Source: a virus. From it: a DNA stretch of 64,000 nt. The translations under genes were made by a program, and so were the position numbers. Position 1 is the first letter of the stretch, and each line of letters starts with the position of its first letter. Location: positions 26,145 through 90,144 of IMG/VR virus record IMGVR_UViG_3300010391_001464, one strand, 5' to 3'. The notes under the pieces were generated by a model, which worked only from the letters and a program-made list of their open reading frames with translations, did not search any database and was not told the origin of the DNA. This document shows positions 17,561 to 25,390 of the stretch, piece by piece.

Positions 17561-17974
17561 ATGAATACGATTCAAAACACACCAAAAGAACTATTCAAAT
17601 CAAAAGAACAATATCTACAGTTCATTCAAGCATGGAAAAAAGCATATAAAGAAAATAAACAATCTTTAACTTTAAAGCAACATATGTTGTACGCAATGTT
17701 CAGAAATAAAGATTGGAGAAAATGTTGTACTCCATGTACTAATAAAAATAAAATTAATAATGGTCAAAAACCAAATCAAACCACATTTACTGCATTTTTT
17801 GAATTAAGAAGAAATTATAGAAGTTTATGTGTTTTTGGTGAAAATGTTACGAATGAAATGTACGATAATTTAATTTCAAAATATCTTCCTGACCCAAAAG
17901 AGTTTAATTTAGGCGATTCAATTCCAAATTCCCCATATAAGGTTATAAATGAAACTGTTTGTTCTGGTTCGTAA
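17561..17974 (+). CDS. Conserved phage protein of unknown function
   Basis: 137 residues, basic, with one Cys-containing patch (WRKCCTPCTNKNK). The KELFKSKEQYLQFIQAWKKAY start and the YAMFRNKDWRK segment feel familiar from other large myophages, but I know no function. Its AAGGAG site is buried in a hairpin, so translation is probably controlled by the leader mini-ORF. It overlaps the Pth2-like gene by 26 bases. Confidence 0.7.
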   Translation: MNTIQNTPKELFKSKEQYLQFIQAWKKAYKENKQSLTLKQHMLYAMFRNKDWRKCCTPCTNKNKINNGQKPNQTTFTAFFELRRNYRSLCVFGENVTNEMYDNLISKYLPDPKEFNLGDSIPNSPYKVINETVCSGS

Positions 17975-18245
17975 GGACCTTAGTAAAAATCAACAAGCAG
18001 TTCAAGCTGGACATGTAGTAGCTCAATATCTATTACATGTCCAGAATCATTCATGGACTAACGGAACATTAATCTATCTCGGAGTTGATAATAAAGAAGA
18101 GCTAGAGATATGGGGAGATAAATTAGACATGCAAGGATTAAACTGGGTTGGATTTAAAGAACCTGATTTGAATAATGAAATGACTGCATTAAGTATTGCT
18201 TCAGATGAAAATCCTTTCAAAAGATTAAAACTAATGGAATTATAA
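17949..18245 (+). CDS. Pth2-like peptidyl-tRNA hydrolase
   Basis: 98 residues: KLFVLVRKDLSKNQQAVQAGHVVAQYLL, then W.NGTLIYLGV, EELEIWGDKL and FKEPDLNNEMTALSIA. This matches the order of strands and helices in the Pth2 fold (K-x-V/L-V-R-x-D-L ... Q-x-x-H), which releases peptides from peptidyl-tRNA in the cytoplasm. It is slightly shorter than cellular Pth2 (~115). Its neighbours, an amber mini-ORF and a suppressor tRNA, fit a role in recycling prematurely dropped tRNAs. Confidence 0.75.
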   Translation: MKLFVLVRKDLSKNQQAVQAGHVVAQYLLHVQNHSWTNGTLIYLGVDNKEELEIWGDKLDMQGLNWVGFKEPDLNNEMTALSIASDENPFKRLKLMEL

Positions 18246-18344
18246 ACATGGGATTGATGTAATAACCAAGACAGTACGAAGAGGATAGACATATAACACA
18301 CCATCATTCTCTTAACGACAATCGGGTAAATCAGTCCCATGTTA
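18246..18344 (+). ncRNA. Candidate structured RNA with long closing stem
   Basis: AACATGGGATTGAT, beginning at the stop of the Pth2 gene (~18244), pairs over 14 bp (one T-G) with ATCAGTCCCATGTT (18331-18344). Inside, AAGAGGAT can pair with ATCATTCTCTT. The ~100-base element ends 14 bases before the suppressor tRNA. It carries no ORF. It could be a small RNA or a tRNA-processing or terminator-like structure. Confidence 0.5.
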
Positions 18345-18358
18345 TTAAAAAAGTAAAC

Positions 18359-18430
18359 ACCTCATTAGCTCAGCGGTAGAGCGATGGTCCCTAAAACCAA
18401 ATGTCACGGGTTCAAATCCTGTATGAGGTA
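18359..18430 (+). tRNA. tRNA with anticodon CTA (amber suppressor)
   Basis: A full cloverleaf: acceptor ACCTCAT/ATGAGGT (7 bp perfect), D stem GCTC/GAGC, anticodon stem ATGGT/ACCAA (first pair mismatched), loop CCCTAAA, T stem ACGGG/CCTGT with loop TTCAAAT, discriminator A. The seven-base loop puts CTA at positions 34-36, which reads UAG. Position 33 is C instead of the near-universal T, so it may be a sequence error or a weak suppressor. No CCA is encoded, unlike the other tRNAs here; the phage CCA-adding enzyme at 28366 could supply it. Amino acid not deducible. Confidence 0.8.
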
Positions 18431-18464
18431 TTTAATATTAACCACTAACCAATAAGGACAAAAC

Positions 18465-19211
18465 ATGAAGAGGATTTTCGGAACTATCATCTTATTAGTT
18501 TTAGTAGCATCTAGTGCTTTCGCATATCGTCCCTTTTACACAGAAGATGCTGAGATTGTAGGTGATAAAGTATTTCAAAATGAATTCAGTATCGATCAAA
18601 TAGAATGGAAGTCAGAAGACACAGACACAATTATTACTGACATTGTTTATTACGGAATAAATAAGAATATTCATGTTGCTGCTGGCATCCCTTATTCCAA
18701 ACATAAGATCTATAAAGGAGACTCATTCAAAGGATATGGAGATTTTTTCCTTGTCGGAAAATATATTGTTATAAGAGATAAGAATGATATGGCAAGGATT
18801 GCTATCAAAGCTACCGGAAAATGGAATAATGGTAGTTATGATAAATATGTTGGTTTTGGAGATAAGGAATATGCAGGTATTCTTTGTTTTACTCAACCAA
18901 TATCTGAAAAGATACTTGTCCATGCTCAAAGTGGATATACAGTCGTAACTGACAGAAAAAATCCCGACTATAAGAATTATTGGTTATATGCTGTCGGTAC
19001 TGACCTTACCATAACAAAGAAAGGTCATTTAATTGCAGAATTAATCGCCAATAAAAATTTAATCTCAACTCTTCAACAGCAGAGGTTCATAAATGTTGGA
19101 GGATATTATATTATTAATAATTACTGGAATTTTGACTTAACTTATCGTAATGGATTAACTGATACAGCTCAAGATCATGGTTTTGGTGTTGGCCTTGTAT
19201 TTCATTATTAA
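18465..19211 (+). CDS. Outer-membrane beta-barrel-like protein
   Basis: 248 residues with a clear Sec signal peptide (KRIFGTIILLVLVASSAFA, cleavage before YRPF). The mature part has alternating beta strands, GYGDFFLVGKY and a C-terminal strand ending in the aromatic residues FHY, typical of outer-membrane barrels. It resembles the 'MetA-pathway of phenol degradation' transporter-like family (PF13557-type; from memory). Codon use is less AT-rich than surrounding phage genes, suggesting transfer from a Gram-negative bacterium. First gene of the envelope/transport cassette. Confidence 0.7.
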   Translation: MKRIFGTIILLVLVASSAFAYRPFYTEDAEIVGDKVFQNEFSIDQIEWKSEDTDTIITDIVYYGINKNIHVAAGIPYSKHKIYKGDSFKGYGDFFLVGKYIVIRDKNDMARIAIKATGKWNNGSYDKYVGFGDKEYAGILCFTQPISEKILVHAQSGYTVVTDRKNPDYKNYWLYAVGTDLTITKKGHLIAELIANKNLISTLQQQRFINVGGYYIINNYWNFDLTYRNGLTDTAQDHGFGVGLVFHY

Positions 19212-19226
19212 AAAATTTGAGGAAAT

Positions 19227-19600
19227 ATGAAACCTATCAAAAATATAACTAAATGTGGAGCAATATGTATGGATAAGACCAAATAATAAGATTACCAAGA
19301 GGACTCCCTGTTTTATATATAGTTGCTTGGCCATTCGATTTTTTATATACTATATATAAGAAAGAATTTAAAAGATATGGGATCAGTTATACAGAAGATG
19401 ACACTAAGTTTTATATTAAAGGATTTGTTTCTGGAGATACTCATGAGAAAGGACTTAGTATTGTAGCACTCGACAATGAGAAATGCTGTCTTTTGTATTA
19501 TCGAGATGAAAAAGCTGAAATAATACGAAAAACTGCAAGGCTCGGATGGTACAGAAGAAATGAAATTATGGATGCTGGTATTGCAAATTGTCCCTACTAA
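19227..19600 (+). CDS. Small envelope-cassette protein, frame broken at 19281
   Basis: ATG 19227 follows TGAGGAAAT and encodes MKPIKNITKCGAICMDKTK, then stops. Adding one A in the AAA run at 19281-19283 continues as IIRLPRGLPVLYIVAWPFDFLYTIYKKEF... to TAA at 19600. The joined protein is about 125 residues with one hydrophobic segment and a basic C-terminus. Unknown function; probably membrane-associated. The break matches the missing-base pattern seen throughout the window. Confidence 0.55.
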
Positions 19601-19621
19601 ATTATTAAGATAGGAGTAAAT

Positions 19622-20242
19622 ATGTCTACGAGTACACCTACTACACCAGAAGTAAAAAAGAAAGGGATCTTCAATAGGGCCCTTGATATTTTAGTTCCGC
19701 CAATTGAAGAAAAACCTTCAGTACAACCTCAAACACAGAGTGTTGTATCTGAGGTAAAAAGTATAAAATCTCCCAAAATTGACCAGGATATGTACGCATC
19801 TATCATGGAAGCATTGAAGGGAAGAGGGAGAGTTTTTCATGAATTTATGGGGAAGTCAGAGGAAATGAAAACCTTCGTTCCTGACGAGCCGGCGAGAATA
19901 AAAGCAACATCTATTGCGATGTCAGTTTCTAAGGAAGCTCTTTCATCTGCCATTAATGAGATCAGAACTGGTCTTACTGTTGAGAAAAATGGGTTTAGTA
20001 TTGAAATTGAAAAAGCTTTAAAAGATAATTCACTCATTACAAACAATATCAACAGCATAGAGAAACAAATATCAGATCTTCAAGAAAAACTTGTTAGTCT
20101 TACAGAAAAGAAAACAAGTATGGCAACAGAACTTCAGGAGAAAATTCAAAAAGTTGAATCAATAAAAGAAATTTTTGAAGCAACTCTTGCAGCAATTACA
20201 TCTGAGATCGATGCAATGGAATCAAAAATAAACTTCATATAA
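19622..20242 (+). CDS. Coiled-coil protein of the envelope cassette
   Basis: 206 residues. N-terminal ~50 residues are Pro/Thr-rich and disordered-looking; residues ~140-206 form a long coiled coil (NNINSIEKQISDLQEKL...). No transmembrane segment. AGGAG precedes the ATG. Eleven bases separate it from the PspA-like gene, so the two proteins are probably made together and may interact by coiled coils. Confidence 0.65.
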   Translation: MSTSTPTTPEVKKKGIFNRALDILVPPIEEKPSVQPQTQSVVSEVKSIKSPKIDQDMYASIMEALKGRGRVFHEFMGKSEEMKTFVPDEPARIKATSIAMSVSKEALSSAINEIRTGLTVEKNGFSIEIEKALKDNSLITNNINSIEKQISDLQEKLVSLTEKKTSMATELQEKIQKVESIKEIFEATLAAITSEIDAMESKINFI

Positions 20243-20252
20243 GGGGGCAACC

Positions 20253-21272
20253 ATGGATATAGGTGATAAATCAAAATCATTTTGGGAACGTCCGGAGGGA
20301 ACAACTGGAATGATAACATTAGCACTTCTAGGAATAGGCGGTGCTATTCTGTTAAGTACTGTTCTTCCCTTCATCATATCTCTTTTACAGAATACTATAT
20401 ATGCAGCTTTCCTTTTTACGATCCTTGCAGCTATTGTATTTCTGGTAACAAATAAGAAGATAAGAACTATAGTATCTTATATGTTCAAATCAATCATGAG
20501 GTCAATGACAAATGTTTTTATTACAATTGACCCTATCGGAATATTAAAGAATTATATTTCCGATCTTGAAAGTAGTCTTGTAGACATGGATGAACAGAAT
20601 GCAATAGTGAAAGGACAAATAAGAGCTCTAGACATAGAAATAAATAATAATGAGTCTAAGAGACAAAAGTCCCTAAATATCGCAAAGGTTGCAAATGAAC
20701 AGGGACAAAAACTTGCTGTTACTCTTGAAGGAAGAAAGGCCGGAAGACTTAAAGAAACAAATTTAACATATCAAGGGCTCAGAACCAAGTTTGAGCTCTT
20801 ATATCGTACATTAATAAAAATGTACGAAAGATCTGACTTTCTTCTACAAGATATGAAGTCAGAAGTAGAAGTAAAAGAAAAAGAATATAATATAGTTAAA
20901 GCATCCTATTCTGCCTATAGGTCGGCAGTAAAGATAGTCAATGGTGATAAGGATGCAAGAGAACTTTTCGAACAGACCATGGAATATTTGGCTGAAGACT
21001 ATGGAAAGAAGCTCGGAGAAATTGAACACTTTATGGAAACCAGTCAAAAATTTGTAGCTTCAGTTGATATTCAAAATGGAATATATGAAGCAGATGCTCT
21101 GAAGAATCTGGAAACATGGGAAAAAGACATGGATAATATTCTTCTTCCGGGCCCAGAAAAAAGAGAACTGATCGAAATGTCAAACGATATCAGTCATCCC
21201 CTTGTTTTTGAAAAAGAAAAAGTACCAGTTGCTGCAAGAAAGAAATCTGGAAATAAATATCTGGATGTTTAA
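20253..21272 (+). CDS. PspA/IM30-like membrane-anchored coiled-coil protein
   Basis: 339 residues. Residues ~18-66 contain two hydrophobic segments (MITLALLGIGGAILLSTVLP; FLFTILAAIVFLV), followed by a long helical region with PspA-like features (DPIGILKNYISDLESSL, repeated heptads to ~270). PspA family proteins protect or remodel the inner membrane; the N-terminal anchor differs from soluble PspA. The last residues overlap the upstream open frame of the binding-protein gene. Family assignment is by pattern only. Confidence 0.55.
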   Translation: MDIGDKSKSFWERPEGTTGMITLALLGIGGAILLSTVLPFIISLLQNTIYAAFLFTILAAIVFLVTNKKIRTIVSYMFKSIMRSMTNVFITIDPIGILKNYISDLESSLVDMDEQNAIVKGQIRALDIEINNNESKRQKSLNIAKVANEQGQKLAVTLEGRKAGRLKETNLTYQGLRTKFELLYRTLIKMYERSDFLLQDMKSEVEVKEKEYNIVKASYSAYRSAVKIVNGDKDARELFEQTMEYLAEDYGKKLGEIEHFMETSQKFVASVDIQNGIYEADALKNLETWEKDMDNILLPGPEKRELIEMSNDISHPLVFEKEKVPVAARKKSGNKYLDV

Positions 21273-21300
21273 AAATCAATCGGAAAAGGAGAACATCTAC

Positions 21301-22842
21301 ATGCAAGGAAGACGTATGGGTCCAGCACTAAAAGGAATAATTATTTTCGCAGTTGCAGCAGCACTTTTCTTCGGATTCGTAAAGTACAAACATATGATCA
21401 TACCCGAAGGAAGACAAACAAAATCAATTCTTTCTGATGACACCAAAAAGGCGGTCAAGGACGGGACCAAGGTTTACAGTATATGTGTTGTTACTTGGCC
21501 CGGATATGCAGGAGCCCAGTTATTTAACAATGGATTCTCTGCAAACAAGGATTCTGAGTATTACAAAAAGTATGGGATCATGGTTGATTTCAAGATTATA
21601 GATGACCTTAAACCCAGTCGGGATGCTTTCATTGATGGTAAATGTGATCTTCTATGGATGACATTTGACTCAATGTCCCCAGAAGCAGATTCCTTAGCTA
21701 AAGTTGGGGCAGAAGCTGTATGGGGGGCTGATAAGAGCAGAGGTGGAGATGTTGTTGTTGTTACACATGACATCAAAACTATAAATGATCTGGCCGGTCA
21801 GCCAGTAGCTTTTGCCCAAGCATCACCATCAAACTCATATCTTTTGATTCTTTTGAAAGCGGCTGGAAAGGAATGGAGTTTTATAAAACCAGTTGCTGTC
21901 GACTCGGCTATCACTGCAGCAAAATATTTCCAAGATGGGAAAGTAAAGGCTGCAATCGTATGGTCTCCAGACGATGAAACATGTGTAAGTAAGGTTCCGG
22001 GTGCAAGAAAATTTGCATCTACAAAGACCCATACAGATGTGATAAGCGATGGATTTTGGGCCAAGAAGGAAAATGTTGAAGCCAACTTCAATGACTTCGT
22101 CAATATCTATCGTGGATGGATGATTGGAAATGCTAGAATAAATTCTTCTTCTGAGCAAAAGATTAAAGCTGCTAAGATTTTATCTTCTGGATTAAATATA
22201 TCAGAAGGAGATGCAATGAATGCCTTGGATAAGGTGAGGCTTCTAACTCATGGTGATAATATAAATCTATTTGGAATGAATTCCTCGTTTACAGGTATAA
22301 CTGCAGACGACCTTTATTCCAATACTGCAAGGATTTATGAAGCCATTGGTTATGCCTCAAATTCTCCTTCATGGCGAACTGTAAGTACTAATAAGATCAT
22401 TGCGGCTGCTAGTGACCTTACGTCAGAACCAGGTCAGAATGCAGAAGGTCAAATGAAATTTACCGCTGCATCTCCAAGTCTCCTAAATGAACCGGTTATC
22501 GCAAGTCAAGCTGTAAGTATTACCTTCAACACAGGTTCATCTGAAATTGATGACAATGGAAAAGTTATCCTTCAGATAGCAGTTGGTGAAACTCTCCGGA
22601 AACTATCTTGATCAAGGGTAAAAATTGAAGGACATACTGATAACATCGGAGATCCAGCAAGCAACAGACGTCTATCAAAAAGAAGGGCAGAGTCCGTTGT
22701 TGGATATCTCGTATCTAAATATAACTTCGATCGAAACAGATTTATTGTTGATGGGAAGGGACAAGAACATCCCATTATGACAAATGAAACAGAAGAAGGT
22801 CGAAGAACAAACAGAAGAACTGAAATTGCAATTTTGAATTAA
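21301..22842 (+). CDS. NMT1/SsuA-like substrate-binding protein fused to OmpA domain (in-frame TGA)
   Basis: ATG 21301 has AAAGGAGA upstream. Residues ~10-27 are a membrane anchor (ALKGIIIFAVAAALFFGF). Residues ~50-330 match periplasmic binding proteins for nitrate/sulfonate/thiamine-precursor transporters (VVTWPGYAGAQL, DLLWMTFDSM). The C-terminus is an OmpA/MotB peptidoglycan-binding domain (ITFNTGSSEID ... VKIEGHTDN ... NRRLSKRRAESV ... GKGQEHP ... GRRTNRRTEI). The frame is interrupted by TGA at 22609-22611 (usual residue there would be Gly-like), with the same frame continuing to TAA 22842. The protein would tie an ABC transporter to the cell wall. Nonsense mutation, sequence error or readthrough are all possible. 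Confidence 0.85.
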
Positions 22843-22849
22843 ACTTCAA

Positions 22850-22946
22850 GTGGAGATGTATTATTAAATAATATTTGTTCGATAGTGTAAATCCTAGATT
22901 GCTTGTTGCAATAGGTATATCGATAAATCTGATAATACATCTCCAC
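22850..22946 (+). ncRNA. Long hairpin RNA before the ABC permease
   Basis: GTGGAGATGTATTAT (22850-22864) is perfectly repeated inverted as ATAATACATCTCCAC (22932-22946). Nested pairings inside: TCGATA with TATCGA, and CCTA-ATTGC with GCAAT-AGG around a TTGTT loop. The ~97-base element lies 13 bases before the permease ribosome site. No T-tract, no ORF. Candidate cis-regulatory RNA, processing site or separating element between the binding-protein and permease genes. Confidence 0.6.
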
Positions 22947-22966
22947 AATTTCTTTAAAGGAGAACT

Positions 22967-23770
22967 ATGAATTATTCTTCTCTGTTTGAATTGAGAGGAT
23001 TTGTACAAGAACGAGATAAAAAAATTTTAAGCATTATTGGAACGATGGGTGTTATATTTATATGGCAATTAATTGTAACAATATTTAATATAAATGAGGC
23101 AACATTACCTTCACCGATTAAAGTAATGTACTCATTTAAGGAGTTGCATTTTGAAGATGCATTGATAAGAAATGCATTATATTCATTAAAATTGAACCTT
23201 CTTGGTATGACATATGCAGTTTTATTTGCATTACCCTTAGGGTTTTTAATTGGACTATTTCCAATATTTAAACATCTTACTGAAAAACAAATAGCAGTGT
23301 TTAGATATTTACCATTGACATTACTTATAGGTGTTTTTATACATGCTTTTGGATTTTATGATATGATGAAGATGAGTTTTTTAGCAGTTGGTATTTTCGT
23401 TTATCTTCTACCTACTGTTGTACTTCGAGTAAGTGAAGTAGATGAAGTATATGTACAAACTGTTAAAACTCTAGGTGCGTCAAAATGGCAAACGATAAAG
23501 ACTATTTTTGTCCCAGGAGTCTTATCAAAAACCTTTGATGACATAATAGTCTTAGCACCAATATCCTGGACATATATTATCATTGCTGAAATGATGAATA
23601 ATACAGGTGGTTTAGGAGCTCTAGCATATCTTGCTGGACGACAATCAAGGGCAGATAAAGCATTTGCAATCCTTGTAACTGTCTTTATAATAGGAATGAT
23701 TCTAGATAAAGGATTTTCCTATCTAGATAAAATTTTCTTTAAATTCAAATATGTAAAGAAGGGGGATTGA
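22967..23770 (+). CDS. ABC transporter permease (nitrate/sulfonate/taurine type)
   Basis: 267 residues with about six transmembrane segments and the inner-membrane permease coupling region (EVYVQTVKTLGASKWQTIKTIFVPGVLSK: E-A-A-x3-G motif variant). It belongs to the SsuC/TauC/NrtB-like family by overall pattern (TLPSPIKVMYSF at the N-terminus, GGLGALAYLAGRQSRADKAFAILV near the end). GGAG before ATG. More AT-rich than the binding-protein gene. Ends in TGA immediately followed by TAA in frame. Confidence 0.85.
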   Translation: MNYSSLFELRGFVQERDKKILSIIGTMGVIFIWQLIVTIFNINEATLPSPIKVMYSFKELHFEDALIRNALYSLKLNLLGMTYAVLFALPLGFLIGLFPIFKHLTEKQIAVFRYLPLTLLIGVFIHAFGFYDMMKMSFLAVGIFVYLLPTVVLRVSEVDEVYVQTVKTLGASKWQTIKTIFVPGVLSKTFDDIIVLAPISWTYIIIAEMMNNTGGLGALAYLAGRQSRADKAFAILVTVFIIGMILDKGFSYLDKIFFKFKYVKKGD

Positions 23771-23774
23771 TAAA

Positions 23775-24575
23775 ATGAGTGTAGAATTTAAAAATACATC
23801 CCTTCCAGATATTATTGAGTTGAGAAATATAAATCAGTCATATGGTGACAAAGTAATTATAAAAGATTTTAATTTATTAGTTGAAGATAAACCAAATATG
23901 GGGCAATTTGAAGTAATTCTAGGCGAATCTGGATGTGGAAAGTCTACTATTTTAAGATATATCGCAGGACTACAAAAACCTACTTCAGGTGAAGTTTTTA
24001 TTCATGCAAAACCAAGAACTAATGAACCGATAAGTATGGTATTCCAAAGATACTCTTCAATTCCGTGGTTATCAGTCCTTCAAAATGTAATACTTCCCTT
24101 AGATATTAGAAATGAGGGAGATAAAAAGGAAAGAGAACAAAAAGCAAGAGAAATGATAAAAACGGTTGATCTAGAAGGGCATGAAGATAAATATGCAGTT
24201 TATCCTCTCCTTTCTGGTGGACAACTTCAGAGAGTAGCTATTGCTAGAAGTTTGATTTCCAATCCTGAAATTTTATTAATGGATGAGCCTTTTGGGGCTC
24301 TTGATAATAATACAAGAAATAAGATGCAGGTAATGTTAGCAAAATTATGGGAGAAGTACCAATCAACTATAATCTTTGTTACCCATGATATACGCGAAGC
24401 AGTATTTTTGGCAGATAATATCTACATAATGAAGTCAAATCCCGCATATATTGAAAAACTAATTCATATTGATTTACCTTTAGTAAGAGATAGATATACT
24501 AAGAATGAAAAGAAGTTCTTAGATCTCGTAGATTATGTTGAGAATGCTCTACTAAATATCAATGTGAAAAAATAA
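23775..24575 (+). CDS. ABC transporter ATPase (SsuB/TauB/NrtD type)
   Basis: 266 residues with all ATPase motifs: Walker A GESGCGKST (50-58), Q-loop VFQRYSSIPW (~89), signature LSGGQLQ (146-152), Walker B ILLMDEPF (166-173), H-loop His204 (VTHDIREAV). Starts four bases after the permease stop. With the permease and the anchored binding protein it makes a complete importer, or a transporter-derived envelope device, in the host inner membrane. Confidence 0.9.
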   Translation: MSVEFKNTSLPDIIELRNINQSYGDKVIIKDFNLLVEDKPNMGQFEVILGESGCGKSTILRYIAGLQKPTSGEVFIHAKPRTNEPISMVFQRYSSIPWLSVLQNVILPLDIRNEGDKKEREQKAREMIKTVDLEGHEDKYAVYPLLSGGQLQRVAIARSLISNPEILLMDEPFGALDNNTRNKMQVMLAKLWEKYQSTIIFVTHDIREAVFLADNIYIMKSNPAYIEKLIHIDLPLVRDRYTKNEKKFLDLVDYVENALLNINVKK

Positions 24576-24618
24576 GTTTGATTCTTAAAAAGTCAGAATA
24601 AATAATATAAAAGTCGGG

Positions 24619-24652
24619 GGCATTAATAGAAGACCTGTGAATCTTCAATGCC
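24619..24652 (+). promoter_or_regulatory. Hairpin before the 24678 gene
   Basis: GGCATT (24619-24624) pairs with AATGCC (24647-24652), and GAAGA (24629-24633) with TCTTC (24642-24646), loop CCTGTGAA. The sequence TCGGGGGC just before it recurs near 25382-25389, before another structured element. It may be the 3' end of the ABC transcript or a processing site. Confidence 0.45.
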
Positions 24653-24677
24653 TTTGAATTTTGGAGAAATTATAGAG

Positions 24678-24857
24678 ATGAAAGAAAATGGAATATGGAC
24701 TCCAGAAGTAGAAAATGGAAAAATATTTATAGAAAGTTCTGACTTCTCTCATGATGTAAGATTATATATCGATGGTGATTTTAAAGACATAAAACAAAAG
24801 ATGAAATATGCAACTGAACTTGCAGTAAGATTAAATTTTGTGAATTTAATAAAGTAG
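24678..24857 (+). CDS. Small unknown protein
   Basis: 59 residues from ATG 24678, which follows GGAG at about 11 bases; ATG 24648 is inside the hairpin stem and is less likely. Sequence KENGIWTPEVENGKIF... suggests a small beta protein. Ends with TAG. It precedes the tRNA-Gln. Confidence 0.55.
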   Translation: MKENGIWTPEVENGKIFIESSDFSHDVRLYIDGDFKDIKQKMKYATELAVRLNFVNLIK

Positions 24858-24889
24858 AAAAAGTCTTAAACCTTATAAAATATAGAAAT

Positions 24890-24963
24890 TCGGGAGTCAT
24901 CTAGTGGTAGGATGTAGTCCTTTGAAGACTGTCACGGTCGTTCGACCCGACCCTCTCGAACCA
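24890..24963 (+). tRNA. tRNA-Gln (TTG)
   Basis: Acceptor TCGGGAG/CTCTCGA (one G-T pair), starting T1-A72 as is usual for bacterial tRNA-Gln. Anticodon loop CTTTGAA gives anticodon TTG (reads CAA). T arm TCGTTCGACCCGA; CCA is encoded (24961-24963). Confidence 0.92.
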
Positions 24964-24996
24964 TTTAAAAAATAATTTAACATATGAGAGAAAAAA

Positions 24997-25203
24997 GTGA
25001 AAAATAATATTACATTTATTCAGTGGTTTAAATCCTCCGGTATTTATATATCTATTATTTCATTAATAGTTTTAATCTACATGGGAATATTTTTAAGATT
25101 TGGATTTTATATGGTATATGAATTTCAATATAAAAAATATGTTCAAGAAGAAATCAAAGGAATGATTAATAAGGAGTGTTTAACGAATGATCATAAATAT
25201 TAG
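24997..25203 (+). CDS. Small single-pass membrane protein
   Basis: 68 residues from GTG 24997 (GAGAG upstream). Residues ~14-40 form one hydrophobic segment (GIYISIISLIVLIYMGIFL), followed by a basic tail, so it is likely an inner-membrane protein. It overlaps the next gene by 17 bases. Function unknown. Confidence 0.6.
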   Translation: MKNNITFIQWFKSSGIYISIISLIVLIYMGIFLRFGFYMVYEFQYKKYVQEEIKGMINKECLTNDHKY

Positions 25204-25372
25204 TTGCAAAATATGTAAAAAAAGAGTACAAATTGATTCAACAGAGTATATATTAAAAACAGATGACTTCGGTAAATGTCCTGATTGTACAGGATTAAAA
25301 AAGATCATTCAACCAAAATTAGAAGACAAACATGAATGTAATATCTGTACAGATTATTGCACATGTAAATAA
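25187..25372 (+). CDS. Small zinc-ribbon protein
   Basis: 61 residues with CKICKK, CPDC, CNICTDYCTC: at least two CxxC pairs, consistent with a zinc ribbon. Translationally coupled to the membrane protein upstream. Function unknown. Confidence 0.6.
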   Translation: MIINISCKICKKRVQIDSTEYILKTDDFGKCPDCTGLKKIIQPKLEDKHECNICTDYCTCK

Positions 25373-25390
25373 AGTTATCGCTCGGGGGCT

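Noticed and set aside
22609-22611. TGA recoded as Gly or Trp
   Set aside because: TGA is the normal stop of several genes here, including overlaps such as 63169 and 63624; a single in-frame TGA is not enough.
22850-22946. TPP riboswitch or integron attC site for the transporter
   Set aside because: No CUGAGA or ACC-UGAU core and no R'/R'' attC core sites are visible.
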